Shown piece after piece: positions 56,824-64,000 of a stretch of 64,000 bases of DNA. Source of the stretch: Kitasatospora sp. NA04385 (lineage in GTDB: Bacteria > Actinomycetota > Actinomycetes > Streptomycetales > Streptomycetaceae); contig NZ_CP054919.1 in assembly GCF_013364235.1 (NCBI RefSeq), forward strand, positions 2,052,059 to 2,116,058, read 5' to 3'. Each line of letters begins with the position of its first letter. The stretch's first letter is position 1. The translations under genes and the position numbers were made by a program. The notes under the pieces are model-generated. The model saw nothing but the letters and a program-made list of their open reading frames with translations, was not told where the DNA came from and ran no database searches.

Positions 56824-59264
56824 CCACCCGGGCCAAGTTGACGCTCTGCGCGGCCCTGGCCACCGCCCTGGCCGCGCTGTGCCTGTCCCCGCTGTTCCAG
56901 GACGCCTTCGCACTGGCCCCGCACGGGCTGCTGATGGTCGCCGTCGCGGCCGGCGCCGGCGCCGGCCTGCGCGCCCTGCCGCTGCCCCGGGCCCTGGTGC
57001 CGCCGCTGCAGCTCGTCGTGGTGCTGTACGTACTGATGCTCACCACCGTGCAGTCCTCGATGAGCGCCGGCCTGCTGCCCGGCCCGGGCGCACTGGACGC
57101 GCTCTCCTCGCTGCTCAGCCGGGGCGGCACCGACATCCAGGCGTACGCGATCCCGGCCCCGGCCACCGACGGCCTGCGGCTGATCGTGGTCGGCTCGGTC
57201 GCCCTGGTGGCCGTGCTGGTCGACGCCCTGGCGGTCACCTACCGCCGGGCCGCGGCCGCGGGCCTGCCGCTGCTCGCCCTGTACTCGGTGGCCGGCGGCC
57301 TGGCCGAGTCGCCGGGCGGCATGTGGCTGTGGTTCCTGTTCGCGGCCGCCGGGTACCTGGCGCTGCTCTACACCGAGGGCCAGGACCGGCTCACCCGCTG
57401 GGGCCGGGTCTTCCACGGCACCGGCCGCTCCGCCGTCGCGCTGTCCAACGGCGGCCGCCGGATCGGCGTGATCGCGCTGGCCGTCGCGGTGCTGGTGCCG
57501 GCGCTCGCCCCCGCGGTCGGCGGCGGCCTGTTCGACAGCCTGGGCGGCCACCACGGCGAGGGCACCGGCAACGGGAACGGCGGCAACGACGAGCGCTCGC
57601 TCAACCTGGTCGTCGCGCTCACCGCCAACCTGCGCTCCAGCGACGACACCGAGCTGCTGACCTTCTCCACCGACTCGCCCGACGCGGACCAGCTCTACCT
57701 GCGGATCGCCGAGCTCAGCGAGTTCAACGGCCAGGAGTGGGTGGCCGGGGAACAGAACCCGCAGCCGCTGCCGAGCAGCATGCCCGCGCCCGAGGGGCTG
57801 GGCCTGAACCTGCCCACCACCTCGGTCCGCACCAACATCACGGTCTCCGACCGGTTGAGCACCACCTGGCTGCCGATGCCCTACCCGATGTCCTGGGTGG
57901 AACTGCCGAACGGCTCGAACTGGCGCTTCGACCCGGTGGGGCGCACCGTCAGCGGCGTCAACGGTCAGAAGAGCAAGGGGCTGAGCTACACGGTGGGCTC
58001 GGTGGCCGTCAACGCCACCGCGGCCCAGCTGCGCGGCGCCGGGGCGCCCCCGGCCGACGTCAGCAAGCGCTACCTGGGCCTGCCGCCCAACCTGCCGTCG
58101 GTGGTGGCCGACACCGCCAAGGACGTCACCAAGGGCAAGACCACCCCGTACGACCAGGCCGTCGCGCTCCAGCAGTACTTCACCAGCGGCGGCTTCACCT
58201 ACAACACCAAGATCGACTCGCGGACCGGGCCGGACGCCATCGCCAAGTTCCTCCAGGACAAGGAGGGCTTCTGCGTCCACTTCGCCGCCACCATGGCCGC
58301 GATGTCCCGCTCCCTGGGCATCCCCGCCCGGGTCGCGATCGGCTTCACCCCGGGCTCCGGCAACGGCACCGACCGGGTGGTGCGCAGCTCCAACTACCAC
58401 GCCTGGCCGGAGCTGTACTTCAACGGCTACGGCTGGATGCGCTTCGAGCCCACCCCGAACCGGGGCTCCGCCCCGCTGTACTCGGTCCAGCAGACCGCGC
58501 CCAGCAGCGCGCCCAGCACCGCGCCCAGCAGTGCCGCGCCGAGCGCGCAGCCCTCCGCCCAGCCGTCCGCCTCCAGCGACTGCCCCCCGCAGCAGCACCG
58601 GCCGGGCGAGTGCGGCGACGAGGCCGCGCTGGTCGAGCACCGGACGACGACGACGCCCTGGTGGGAGTCCTGGCCGGTCCTGGTGGCCGTGCTCGGTGGC
58701 GTGCTGCTGCTGGCGGCGCTGGCCTTCCCGATGCTCTGGCGCACCAGGCTGCGCCGCCGCCGCCTCGGCGCCGGCCGCCACCTGTCCGGGGCGGACGGGC
58801 CGCGGCTCACCGACGAGCAGGTGCTCGCCGCCTGGGCCGAACTGGTCGACTCCGCCTGGGACCTGGGCATCCCGCCGGACGACGCCCGCACCCCGCGCAA
58901 CGCGGTGCGCCGGCTCGCCGAGGACGCCCGGCTGGACGCCGACTCCGCGGCCGCCGCGGGCCGGGTCGCCCTCGCCACCGAGCGCGTCATGTACGCCCGC
59001 GAGTCCGACGCGCCCGCGCAGCTGGGCGGCGACGTCCGGGCCGCCCGGGAGGCGCTGCGGGTGCGCGCCACCCGCACCCGGCGGCTGCGCGCGCTGCTGC
59101 TGCCCGCCTCCGCGGTGCGGCTGTGGTGGCGCGCCCAGGACCGCGCCGCGGCCCGCCGGGAGCGCACGGCCGAACGGATGGCGGCGGTCCGGGCCGCCCT
59201 GGCCGGGCCGTTCCGGCGGCTCGGACGGCTGGGGCGGCTCGGGCGGAAGAAGAAGGACGGGTAG
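56820..59264 (+). CDS. TgpA-like transglutaminase domain membrane protein
   Basis: An 814-residue protein. The first 240 residues hold six or seven helices. A large extracytoplasmic part follows; its transglutaminase core has KEGFCVHFAATMAAMSRSLG (Cys), SSNYHAWPELYF (His) and GWMRFEPTPNRG (Asp/Glu region). A Ser/Pro/Ala stalk (APSSAPSTAPSSAAPS) and a last helix (WPVLVAVLGGVLLLAALAFP) lead to a basic cytoplasmic tail. TTG start overlaps the DUF58 stop (TTGA), with GAGG seven bases upstream. Role: envelope-related, partner of MoxR/DUF58; substrate unknown. Confidence 0.92.
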   Translation: MTTRAKLTLCAALATALAALCLSPLFQDAFALAPHGLLMVAVAAGAGAGLRALPLPRALVPPLQLVVVLYVLMLTTVQSSMSAGLLPGPGALDALSSLLSRGGTDIQAYAIPAPATDGLRLIVVGSVALVAVLVDALAVTYRRAAAAGLPLLALYSVAGGLAESPGGMWLWFLFAAAGYLALLYTEGQDRLTRWGRVFHGTGRSAVALSNGGRRIGVIALAVAVLVPALAPAVGGGLFDSLGGHHGEGTGNGNGGNDERSLNLVVALTANLRSSDDTELLTFSTDSPDADQLYLRIAELSEFNGQEWVAGEQNPQPLPSSMPAPEGLGLNLPTTSVRTNITVSDRLSTTWLPMPYPMSWVELPNGSNWRFDPVGRTVSGVNGQKSKGLSYTVGSVAVNATAAQLRGAGAPPADVSKRYLGLPPNLPSVVADTAKDVTKGKTTPYDQAVALQQYFTSGGFTYNTKIDSRTGPDAIAKFLQDKEGFCVHFAATMAAMSRSLGIPARVAIGFTPGSGNGTDRVVRSSNYHAWPELYFNGYGWMRFEPTPNRGSAPLYSVQQTAPSSAPSTAPSSAAPSAQPSAQPSASSDCPPQQHRPGECGDEAALVEHRTTTTPWWESWPVLVAVLGGVLLLAALAFPMLWRTRLRRRRLGAGRHLSGADGPRLTDEQVLAAWAELVDSAWDLGIPPDDARTPRNAVRRLAEDARLDADSAAAAGRVALATERVMYARESDAPAQLGGDVRAAREALRVRATRTRRLRALLLPASAVRLWWRAQDRAAARRERTAERMAAVRAALAGPFRRLGRLGRLGRKKKDG

Positions 59265-59295
59265 CCCCGCGGCCCGCCGGACCGCCGCGCCCCGG

Positions 59296-59356
59296 TGGTC
59301 CGGCGGGCTGGTCGTCCGGCGGGCTGGTCGTCCGGCGGGCTGGTCGTCCGGCGGGC
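59296..59356. repeat. 16-bp tandem repeat
   Basis: Three identical units of TGGTCGTCCGGCGGGC at 59309, 59325 and 59341, preceded by a 13-base partial copy, in the gap after the transglutaminase gene. Confidence 0.85.
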
Positions 59357-59407
59357 CGGCGGATCGTCGGCCCGGCGGCCCGGCGGCCCGGACGGGCGCA
59401 CGCGAAA

Positions 59408-59445
59408 GGTCCGCCCGGCGGGGGAACTCCCCCGCCGGGCGGACC
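59408..59445. terminator. Hairpin between the transglutaminase and DUF3040 genes
   Basis: Perfect 17-base arms (GGTCCGCCCGG...) around AACT, between convergent genes. Confidence 0.8.
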
Positions 59446-59463
59446 ACGTTGTGGTGGGTGCTG

Positions 59464-59841
59464 CTAGAGGCCGCTCTGTTCGTCGCGGCGGCGCTGCCAG
59501 CGCTGTTCCATTCGATCGACGACGCCGGACTTCCGGCGTGGTCCCGCGCTCTGTCGCGGGCCGTGCCCGGCCGGGCCGCGGCGCCACGCGGTGACCGCGA
59601 GGACCGCACAACCGAGCATCACCAGGAACCCGACCACGCTGACCCAGATGACCTGGGCGACCAGGCCGCCCATGAGCAGCGCGATGCCTGCCACGAATCC
59701 CGCCACGGCCAGGTAGACCCGCCGACGGGTGTAGGTGTGCAGGCCGGTTCCCTCGAGCGCTGACGCGAACTTGGGATCTTCGGCGTACAGCGCTCGCTCC
59801 ATCTGCTCGAGCAGTCGCTGCTCGTGCTCCGAGAGCGGCAC
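59464..59841 (-). CDS. DUF3040 membrane protein
   Basis: A 125-residue protein. MPLSEHEQRLLEQMERALYAEDPKFA is the diagnostic N-terminal helix of DUF3040. Two helices follow, at about 43-62 (VYLAVAGFVAGIALLMGGLV) and 66-85. A basic tail ends the chain. An actinobacterial family often found near the division cluster; function unknown. GTG start with AGGAGG five bases upstream. Confidence 0.92.
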   Translation of the reverse strand: MPLSEHEQRLLEQMERALYAEDPKFASALEGTGLHTYTRRRVYLAVAGFVAGIALLMGGLVAQVIWVSVVGFLVMLGCAVLAVTAWRRGPAGHGPRQSAGPRRKSGVVDRMEQRWQRRRDEQSGL

Positions 59842-60071
59842 GGAGTCCTCCTACTCGTCGGTCGCGGGGCGACCGGTCCGCCACCCCTGGCTCGGGCCTG
59901 TGTGGTCCATATGCCCCACCGGTCTGGCCGTCATGCTTACCGGCTTTACCCAGATCATACGGTCCACGGCCGCGGTTCGGCGTGGTCAATCAGGCGTGGC
60001 TCGGGCCACCGCTCCGGCGGCCCGCACCCCTGCAACGAGCGGAGGGCCCGCTTGGTGCCCCCCGCGGCGGA

Positions 60072-60824
60072 TCAGATCGCCTCGGCGAGCAGGTGGAGCT
60101 GGGTGGCGACGGCGTGGAAGGCGGGCTGCTCGGCGGCGGCCAGCTCCAGCTTGAGCAGGGCGTCGAGCGCGCCGGGCTCGGTGTCGACCAGGACGCCGGG
60201 GACGAGGTCGGCGAAGACCCGGATGCCGTGCACCGAGGCGACCCGCAGCCCGGCGCCGGTGGCCAGCGCGTCCAGCTGCTCGCCGGTGAAGCGGCGGGGC
60301 ATCGGGTCCCCGGCGCCCCAGCGGCCGTCGGGGGCGTCCAGCGCGGTGCGGGCCTCGGTGAACTGGCCGGCCACCGCGCGGGCCAGCACCGCGCCGTTGC
60401 GGTTGGCGGCGAGCAGGCTGACCAGGCCGCCCTTGTCGAGGGTGGCGACCAGGTTGCCGAGCGCCTCGGCCGGGTCGTCGACGACCTCCAGGACGCCGTG
60501 GCAGAGCACCGCGTCGACCGATCCGGCCGGGACGAGTTCGGGCAGCGTCTGGGTGTCCCCCTGGACGGCCCGGACCAGCTCGGTGACGCCGGCCTCGGCG
60601 GCCCGGCGCTCCAGGGCGAACAACGCGTCGGGGCTGGGGTCGACCACGGTGACCCGGTGGCCCAGCCTGGCCACCGGCACGGCGAAGTTGCCGGTGCCGC
60701 CGCCGGTGTCGACGACCTCCAGGACCGGCCGTCCGAGCTCGGCGGAGCGCCGCTCCAGCGCTTCCCGCACCACCTCCCACACCACGGCGGTACGCAGCGC
60801 ACTGCGGGGACGAGTCGGATACAA
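60072..60824 (-). CDS. SAM-dependent methyltransferase
   Basis: A 250-residue class I methyltransferase. VLEVVDTGGGTGNFAVPVARL is the SAM loop, HRVTVVDPSPDALFALERRA the acidic strand, and VDAVLCHGVLEVVDDPAEAL the post-II motif. GDPMPRRFTGEQLDALATGAGLRV starts the C-terminal part. Substrate unknown. The TTG at 60824 has GAGGGG seven bases before it; upstream in-frame sequence looks non-coding. The same family is usual near this locus in streptomycetes. Confidence 0.88.
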   Translation of the reverse strand: MYPTRPRSALRTAVVWEVVREALERRSAELGRPVLEVVDTGGGTGNFAVPVARLGHRVTVVDPSPDALFALERRAAEAGVTELVRAVQGDTQTLPELVPAGSVDAVLCHGVLEVVDDPAEALGNLVATLDKGGLVSLLAANRNGAVLARAVAGQFTEARTALDAPDGRWGAGDPMPRRFTGEQLDALATGAGLRVASVHGIRVFADLVPGVLVDTEPGALDALLKLELAAAEQPAFHAVATQLHLLAEAI

Positions 60825-60931
60825 GGCGGCACCCCTCTTGGCAGGTCTTCCACGGCGGGAACGCCTCCACCTTATCCGCCGGGATCGACCGGCCGGGGCG
60901 CGGCGCAGCGCCGGACGGCAGGTACCGGACG

Positions 60932-61432
60932 TCAGGGGTGCAGGGCCAGGATCCGCTCCACGATGCGCAGGTACAGGGCGGTGTTGCGGATCAGGTCGTC
61001 CGCGTCCCGTTCGCCGGCGGCACCGGCGATGCCGGCCTCGGCGGCGGCCCGGCGGCGCGCCCCGGCCGCGAAGTAGGCGGCCCACTCGGCGAGCTCGGGG
61101 GCGACCTCGGGCAGCAGCTCCCAGGCCGGGCGGATCGCCTGGCGGCGGCGCGGGTGGCGCACCGGGCGGCCGCGGACGGCGAGCACGGCGGCGGTGGCGC
61201 GCAGCGCGGCGAGGTGGGCGGTGGCGTAGCGCTCCAGCGGGTCCTGTCGGCCGCGGGCGTGCACCAGGGTGCGGTGCGCGTGCCGGAGCAGTTCGAGTGC
61301 GGCCGGCGCGGCGGAGCCGCGGCGCAGCACCGGGTGGACGTCGCTGCCGCGGGAGGCGGGCAGGGTGGGCTGCTCGACGGCGGGTTGATCGACGGCAGGA
61401 CGGACGACAGGCTCAGGACGGCTGATGGTCAT
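60932..61432 (-). CDS. SAV_6107-like HEPN domain protein
   Basis: A 166-residue all-helical protein matching the SAV_6107 HEPN group: APAALELLRHAHRTLVHARG, PLERYATAHLAALRATAAVL, WELLPEVAPELAEWAAYFAAGA and a C-terminal ALYLRIVERILAL helix. HEPN domains include ribonucleases with an Rx4-6H motif, but I cannot place a clear one here. The N-terminal 45 residues are Pro/Val-rich and disordered. It lies 107 bases upstream of the methyltransferase gene on the same strand. A GGGAG box precedes the ATG. Confidence 0.85.
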   Translation of the reverse strand: MTISRPEPVVRPAVDQPAVEQPTLPASRGSDVHPVLRRGSAAPAALELLRHAHRTLVHARGRQDPLERYATAHLAALRATAAVLAVRGRPVRHPRRRQAIRPAWELLPEVAPELAEWAAYFAAGARRRAAAEAGIAGAAGERDADDLIRNTALYLRIVERILALHP

Positions 61433-61914
61433 GGGTCTCCCCCGTTCACTCCGGACCTTGCCCGGACCGGTCGGTCCGCGCATGCATCCATCGTGAACGG
61501 GGGGTCTGACAACTCGGGGTCCCCCGACCCCGTTCCAGTCGTCCCCCACGGCCGGTCTCCCCGGATTCCCCCCAGGGGGAGGGGCCGGGCTCCGCCGCCC
61601 CGTGTCGGCGGTGCCCGGCCCCCGTTCCGGCCGTTGGTCGCGCTCCGGGCCGTGGTGTCGACCGTCGTTCCCCCTGAACCCGACGGTCGGGCCCCGAGCG
61701 CTCCGGGTGGCTCCGCCCGGCGGCGGCCTTCCCGGTGCCCACCACTCTGCCGTCCGCCGGGGCCGCCGGGTATCCGTGCGGGTACTCAACCGGTGATCTG
61801 AGTACGGATACTCAGCCGCCCGCCGTTCGACCGCCCTCCCCCGCCCCGGGCCCGGCCCGGTACGGTGGCCGCGTCCCGCCCGAGGGCCGGGCGGACGCGT
61901 CGAAGGGGGCCGCC
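61433..61914. other. 482-base divergent gap between the HEPN and DUF4126 genes
   Basis: No supported gene. It holds the inverted repeat at 61782-61805, a possible TACGGT -10 at 61861 for the DUF4126 gene, and a short G/C-rich stretch with several C-runs near 61540-61590. Confidence 0.5.
61782..61814. promoter_or_regulatory. GTACTCA inverted repeat with a third half-site
   Basis: GTACTCA and TGAGTAC arms separated by ten bases, followed four bases later by TACTCA. Likely an operator. It lies about 110 bases before the DUF4126 start. Confidence 0.5.
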
Positions 61915-62526
61915 GTGGGGGCCGTTCCGCTGATCTTCACCAGCGGCTGGGCGAGCGGGATCAACGCGTACGCCGTGGTGCTGCTGCTCGGCCTGTTCGG
62001 CCGCTTCGGCGGGGCGGACTCGGTGCCGCCGGTGCTGGGGCGCACGGACGTGCTGCTGGCCGCCGGGGCGCTGTTCCTGTGCGAGGCGGTGCTGGACAAG
62101 ATCCCGTACGTGGACAGCCTCTGGGACGCGGTGCACACGGTGGTCCGCCCGGTCGCGGGCGCGACGGTGGGCGCGCTGCTGGCCGCGCACGACCCGGGGT
62201 CGCTGGGCGAGGTCGCGGCGGGGGCGGTCGGCGGGACGACGGCGCTGCTCAGCCACTGCGTCAAGGCGGGCCTGCGGATGGCGGCCAACACCTCGCCCGA
62301 GCCGGCCTCGAACGTCCTGCTGAGCCTGGCCGAGGACCTCTCGGTGGCCGGCCTGGTGACGCTGGCGATCTTCCACCCCTGGCTGGCCGCCTCGGCGGCG
62401 GCGGTGCTGCTGGCCCTCGGCGTGCTGCTGGTGTGGTTCGCGGTGACCCGCATCCGGCGCTTCTGGCTGCGCCGCCGGGAGCGCCGGGCGCGTCGGCGGG
62501 CCGGCGGGGCGGTGGCGGCCGGCTAG
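61915..62526 (+). CDS. DUF4126 membrane protein
   Basis: A 203-residue protein with about five helices. LIFTSGWASGINAYAVVLLLGL opens the family domain, followed by CEAVLDKIPYVDSLWDAVHTVVRPVAGA and GGTTALLSHCVKAGLRMAANTSPEP. Further helices run from about 140 to 185, and a basic tail ends it. Family function unknown. The GTG has AGGGGG six bases upstream. It lies 51 bases before the oxidoreductase gene on the same strand. Confidence 0.88.
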   Translation: MGAVPLIFTSGWASGINAYAVVLLLGLFGRFGGADSVPPVLGRTDVLLAAGALFLCEAVLDKIPYVDSLWDAVHTVVRPVAGATVGALLAAHDPGSLGEVAAGAVGGTTALLSHCVKAGLRMAANTSPEPASNVLLSLAEDLSVAGLVTLAIFHPWLAASAAAVLLALGVLLVWFAVTRIRRFWLRRRERRARRRAGGAVAAG

Positions 62527-62563
62527 CCCCGGCGGGCGGGGCCGACTAGGGCCCGGGGGCGCA

Positions 62564-62569
62564 TAGGAT
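62564..62569 (+). promoter_or_regulatory. -10 element, near-leaderless oxidoreductase gene
   Basis: TAGGAT eight bases before the ATG at 62578. Confidence 0.5.
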
Positions 62570-62577
62570 CTTCTGCC

Positions 62578-63966
62578 ATGGCTCGGATCATCGTCGTCGG
62601 CGCAGGCATGGGCGGTCTGGCCGCCGCTTCCCGGTTGGCCACCCTCGGGCACCGGGTGACGGTGCTGGAGGCCGCCGGGACGCACGGCGGGCAGGTGGGG
62701 CACCACCGCCGGGAGGGCTTCGGGTTCGACACCGGGCCGGGGCTGCTCGCGCTGCCCGCCGTCTACCGCGACCTGGCGCTGAAGACCGGGCGGGAGCCGC
62801 TGGAGCAGCTGGTCGCCCTGCGGCCGGTGGATCCGGAGAGCCGGCACCTGTTCCCGGACGGCACCGAACTGCTGCTGCCCAACGCCTCCCGGGACGGCGT
62901 GGTCCGGGCGCTGGACGCGGCGTTCGGCGCGGGGGCCGGCGCCCGCTGGGGCGAACTGGTCAACCGGGGCCGCACGGTGTGGGAGGCGACCCGCCGCCCG
63001 CTGCTGGAGGAGCCGCGCCCGGCCGTCGACCCGGCCGACCCGTACCCGGTGCCGCCGCGCCGCGGCCTGTCCCGGCTGCTGCCGCGCGGACGGCACACCC
63101 TGGCGGACGCGGCCCGCGAGCTGGGCGGCGGGCCGGGCCCGGCGGCGCTGCTCGGCGAGTACGCGCTGCGCTACGGCCTGGACCCGCGCACCGCGCCCGC
63201 CTCGGCGACCGTGCTGCCGTACATGGAGCAGTCCTTCGGCGTCTGGTACGTCGACGGCGGGCTGCGGGCGCTGGCCGACGCGGTGTTCGAGCGGTGCGGG
63301 AAGCGCGGCGCGGAGTTCCGCTTCGACACCCCCGTGCGGGCCCTGGAGCGGGACGGCGGGCGGGTGGTGGGCGTGCGCACGGACGCGGGGGTGCTGACGG
63401 CCGACGCGGTGCTCTGCTCCGTGCCCGGCCTGGGCGGCGCCGGGCCCGCCGCGCCTGCGCCGGGCCGGTTCACCGTGCTGCTGGCGCTGGACGGCGCCCG
63501 CCCGGCGGGCACCGCGCACCGCACCGTGGTGCACGCGGCGGACGGGGCGGCCGAGGCCCGCGCGGTCTTCACCGACGGCGTGCTGCCGGACCGCCCCACC
63601 GTGCAGGTGCTGCGGCCCGACGACCCGTCGCTGGTGCCCGGCCCGGACGCGGAGGCCGCCGTGCTGACCGTCACCGTGCCCGCCGGGCTCACCCTCGGCG
63701 ACGCCGAACGGGACGCCTACGCCGGGGAGTTGCTCGCCCACCTGGCCGCGTCCGGCCTCGACCTGCGCCCCCGGCTGCGCTGGCGGGAGACCCGGCTGAC
63801 CGCCTCCGTCCCGCCGCCCTCGCTGGCCGGCGGACACCTCGCGCCGGCCAACGAGCCCGGCCCGCCCGGCCTGTACCTGATCGGCGCGCACGCCCACCCG
63901 GGCGGCGGGCTGGCCCGGGTCGGGATGTCCGCCTCGATCACCGCCGGACTGCTCGGCCCAGCCTGA
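62578..63966 (+). CDS. CrtI-like FAD-dependent oxidoreductase
   Basis: A 462-residue flavoenzyme of the phytoene desaturase group. IIVVGAGMGGLAAASRLATLGHRVTVLEA is the FAD-binding Rossmann motif, and FGFDTGPGLLALPAVYRDL follows. GVWYVDGGLRALADAV and TPVRALERDGGRVVGVRTD are in the middle. The C-terminal YLIGAHAHPGGGLARVGMS is the family signature. No carotenoid genes such as crtB or crtE are nearby, so the substrate is unclear. The promoter box at 62564 suggests independent expression. Confidence 0.9.
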   Translation: MARIIVVGAGMGGLAAASRLATLGHRVTVLEAAGTHGGQVGHHRREGFGFDTGPGLLALPAVYRDLALKTGREPLEQLVALRPVDPESRHLFPDGTELLLPNASRDGVVRALDAAFGAGAGARWGELVNRGRTVWEATRRPLLEEPRPAVDPADPYPVPPRRGLSRLLPRGRHTLADAARELGGGPGPAALLGEYALRYGLDPRTAPASATVLPYMEQSFGVWYVDGGLRALADAVFERCGKRGAEFRFDTPVRALERDGGRVVGVRTDAGVLTADAVLCSVPGLGGAGPAAPAPGRFTVLLALDGARPAGTAHRTVVHAADGAAEARAVFTDGVLPDRPTVQVLRPDDPSLVPGPDAEAAVLTVTVPAGLTLGDAERDAYAGELLAHLAASGLDLRPRLRWRETRLTASVPPPSLAGGHLAPANEPGPPGLYLIGAHAHPGGGLARVGMSASITAGLLGPA

Positions 63967-63973
63967 CGGGGCG

Positions 63974-64000
63974 TCAGTACTGCTGCTGGTAGTACCAGTT
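63974..64000 (-). CDS. C-terminal end of a gene cut by the window edge
   Basis: A minus-strand frame ending NWYYQQQY and a TGA enters from the right edge, facing the oxidoreductase gene. Only eight residues are visible, so neither family nor reality of the gene can be confirmed. Confidence 0.4.
   Translation of the reverse strand, partial: NWYYQQQY

Noticed and set aside
59296..59356. CRISPR or attachment site
   Set aside because: Three adjacent identical 16-mers without spacers, integrase or tRNA gene; simple slippage explains it.
62578..63966. Carotenoid biosynthesis cluster
   Set aside because: Only a CrtI-like enzyme is present; no crtB, crtE or crtY neighbours.

Overview
This 64 kb window is chromosomal DNA from a high-GC actinobacterium, almost certainly a streptomycete (Streptomyces or Kitasatospora). 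The case rests on the very high GC, the many GTG and TTG starts, the promoters that place a TAnnnT box 6-8 bases before the start codon, a long DivIVA with Gln/Met/Gly repeats, a SepF-YggT-DivIVA tail on the division cluster, and streptomycete-type families such as the SAV_6107-like HEPN protein. I saw no rRNA, tRNA, prophage, insertion sequence or CRISPR array. It reads as core chromosome with a few accessory genes.

Left part (1-20.5 kb): a truncated NYN-domain gene, a secreted protein, a MarR regulator, asd, a divergent LysR/DapA-like pair, an orphan PemK/MazF-like protein, an RDD membrane protein, dnaE, an AlkZ-like winged-helix protein, a dienelactone-hydrolase-like enzyme, a large secreted M9 collagenase, an HTH-DUF4180 gene pair, a RIO kinase behind a short leader peptide, a membrane protein and a receptor-type Ser/Thr kinase.

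Middle part (20.5-31.6 kb): a 14-bp tandem array at a convergent gene junction, a two-gene ABC system whose ATPase is fused to an extracellular S15-type hydrolase, an MscS channel, a GNAT enzyme, a pseudouridine synthase, an FMN glutamate-synthase-like enzyme, a DUF3592 protein, lspA and a DksA/TraR protein. Several intergenic gaps here carry short degenerate tandem repeats with 9-22 bp units.

Right part (31.6-64 kb): ileS behind a T-box leader converges on the division and cell-wall cluster, which is transcribed on the minus strand as rsmH-ftsL-ftsI-murE-murF-mraY-murD-ftsW-murG-ftsQ-ftsZ-pgeF-yggS-sepF-yggT-divIVA. Most of these genes overlap by four bases or nearly abut. mraZ and murC are not present. 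Divergent from rsmH lies a MoxR-DUF58-transglutaminase operon, followed by DUF3040, a methyltransferase, a HEPN protein, DUF4126 and a CrtI-like oxidoreductase.

The main anomalies are the 14-bp array at 20492-20715, the leader peptide and hairpin before the RIO kinase, the hydrolase-ABC fusion, the near-palindrome before the collagenase gene, and an ftsL reading frame that has no stop codon before ftsI.
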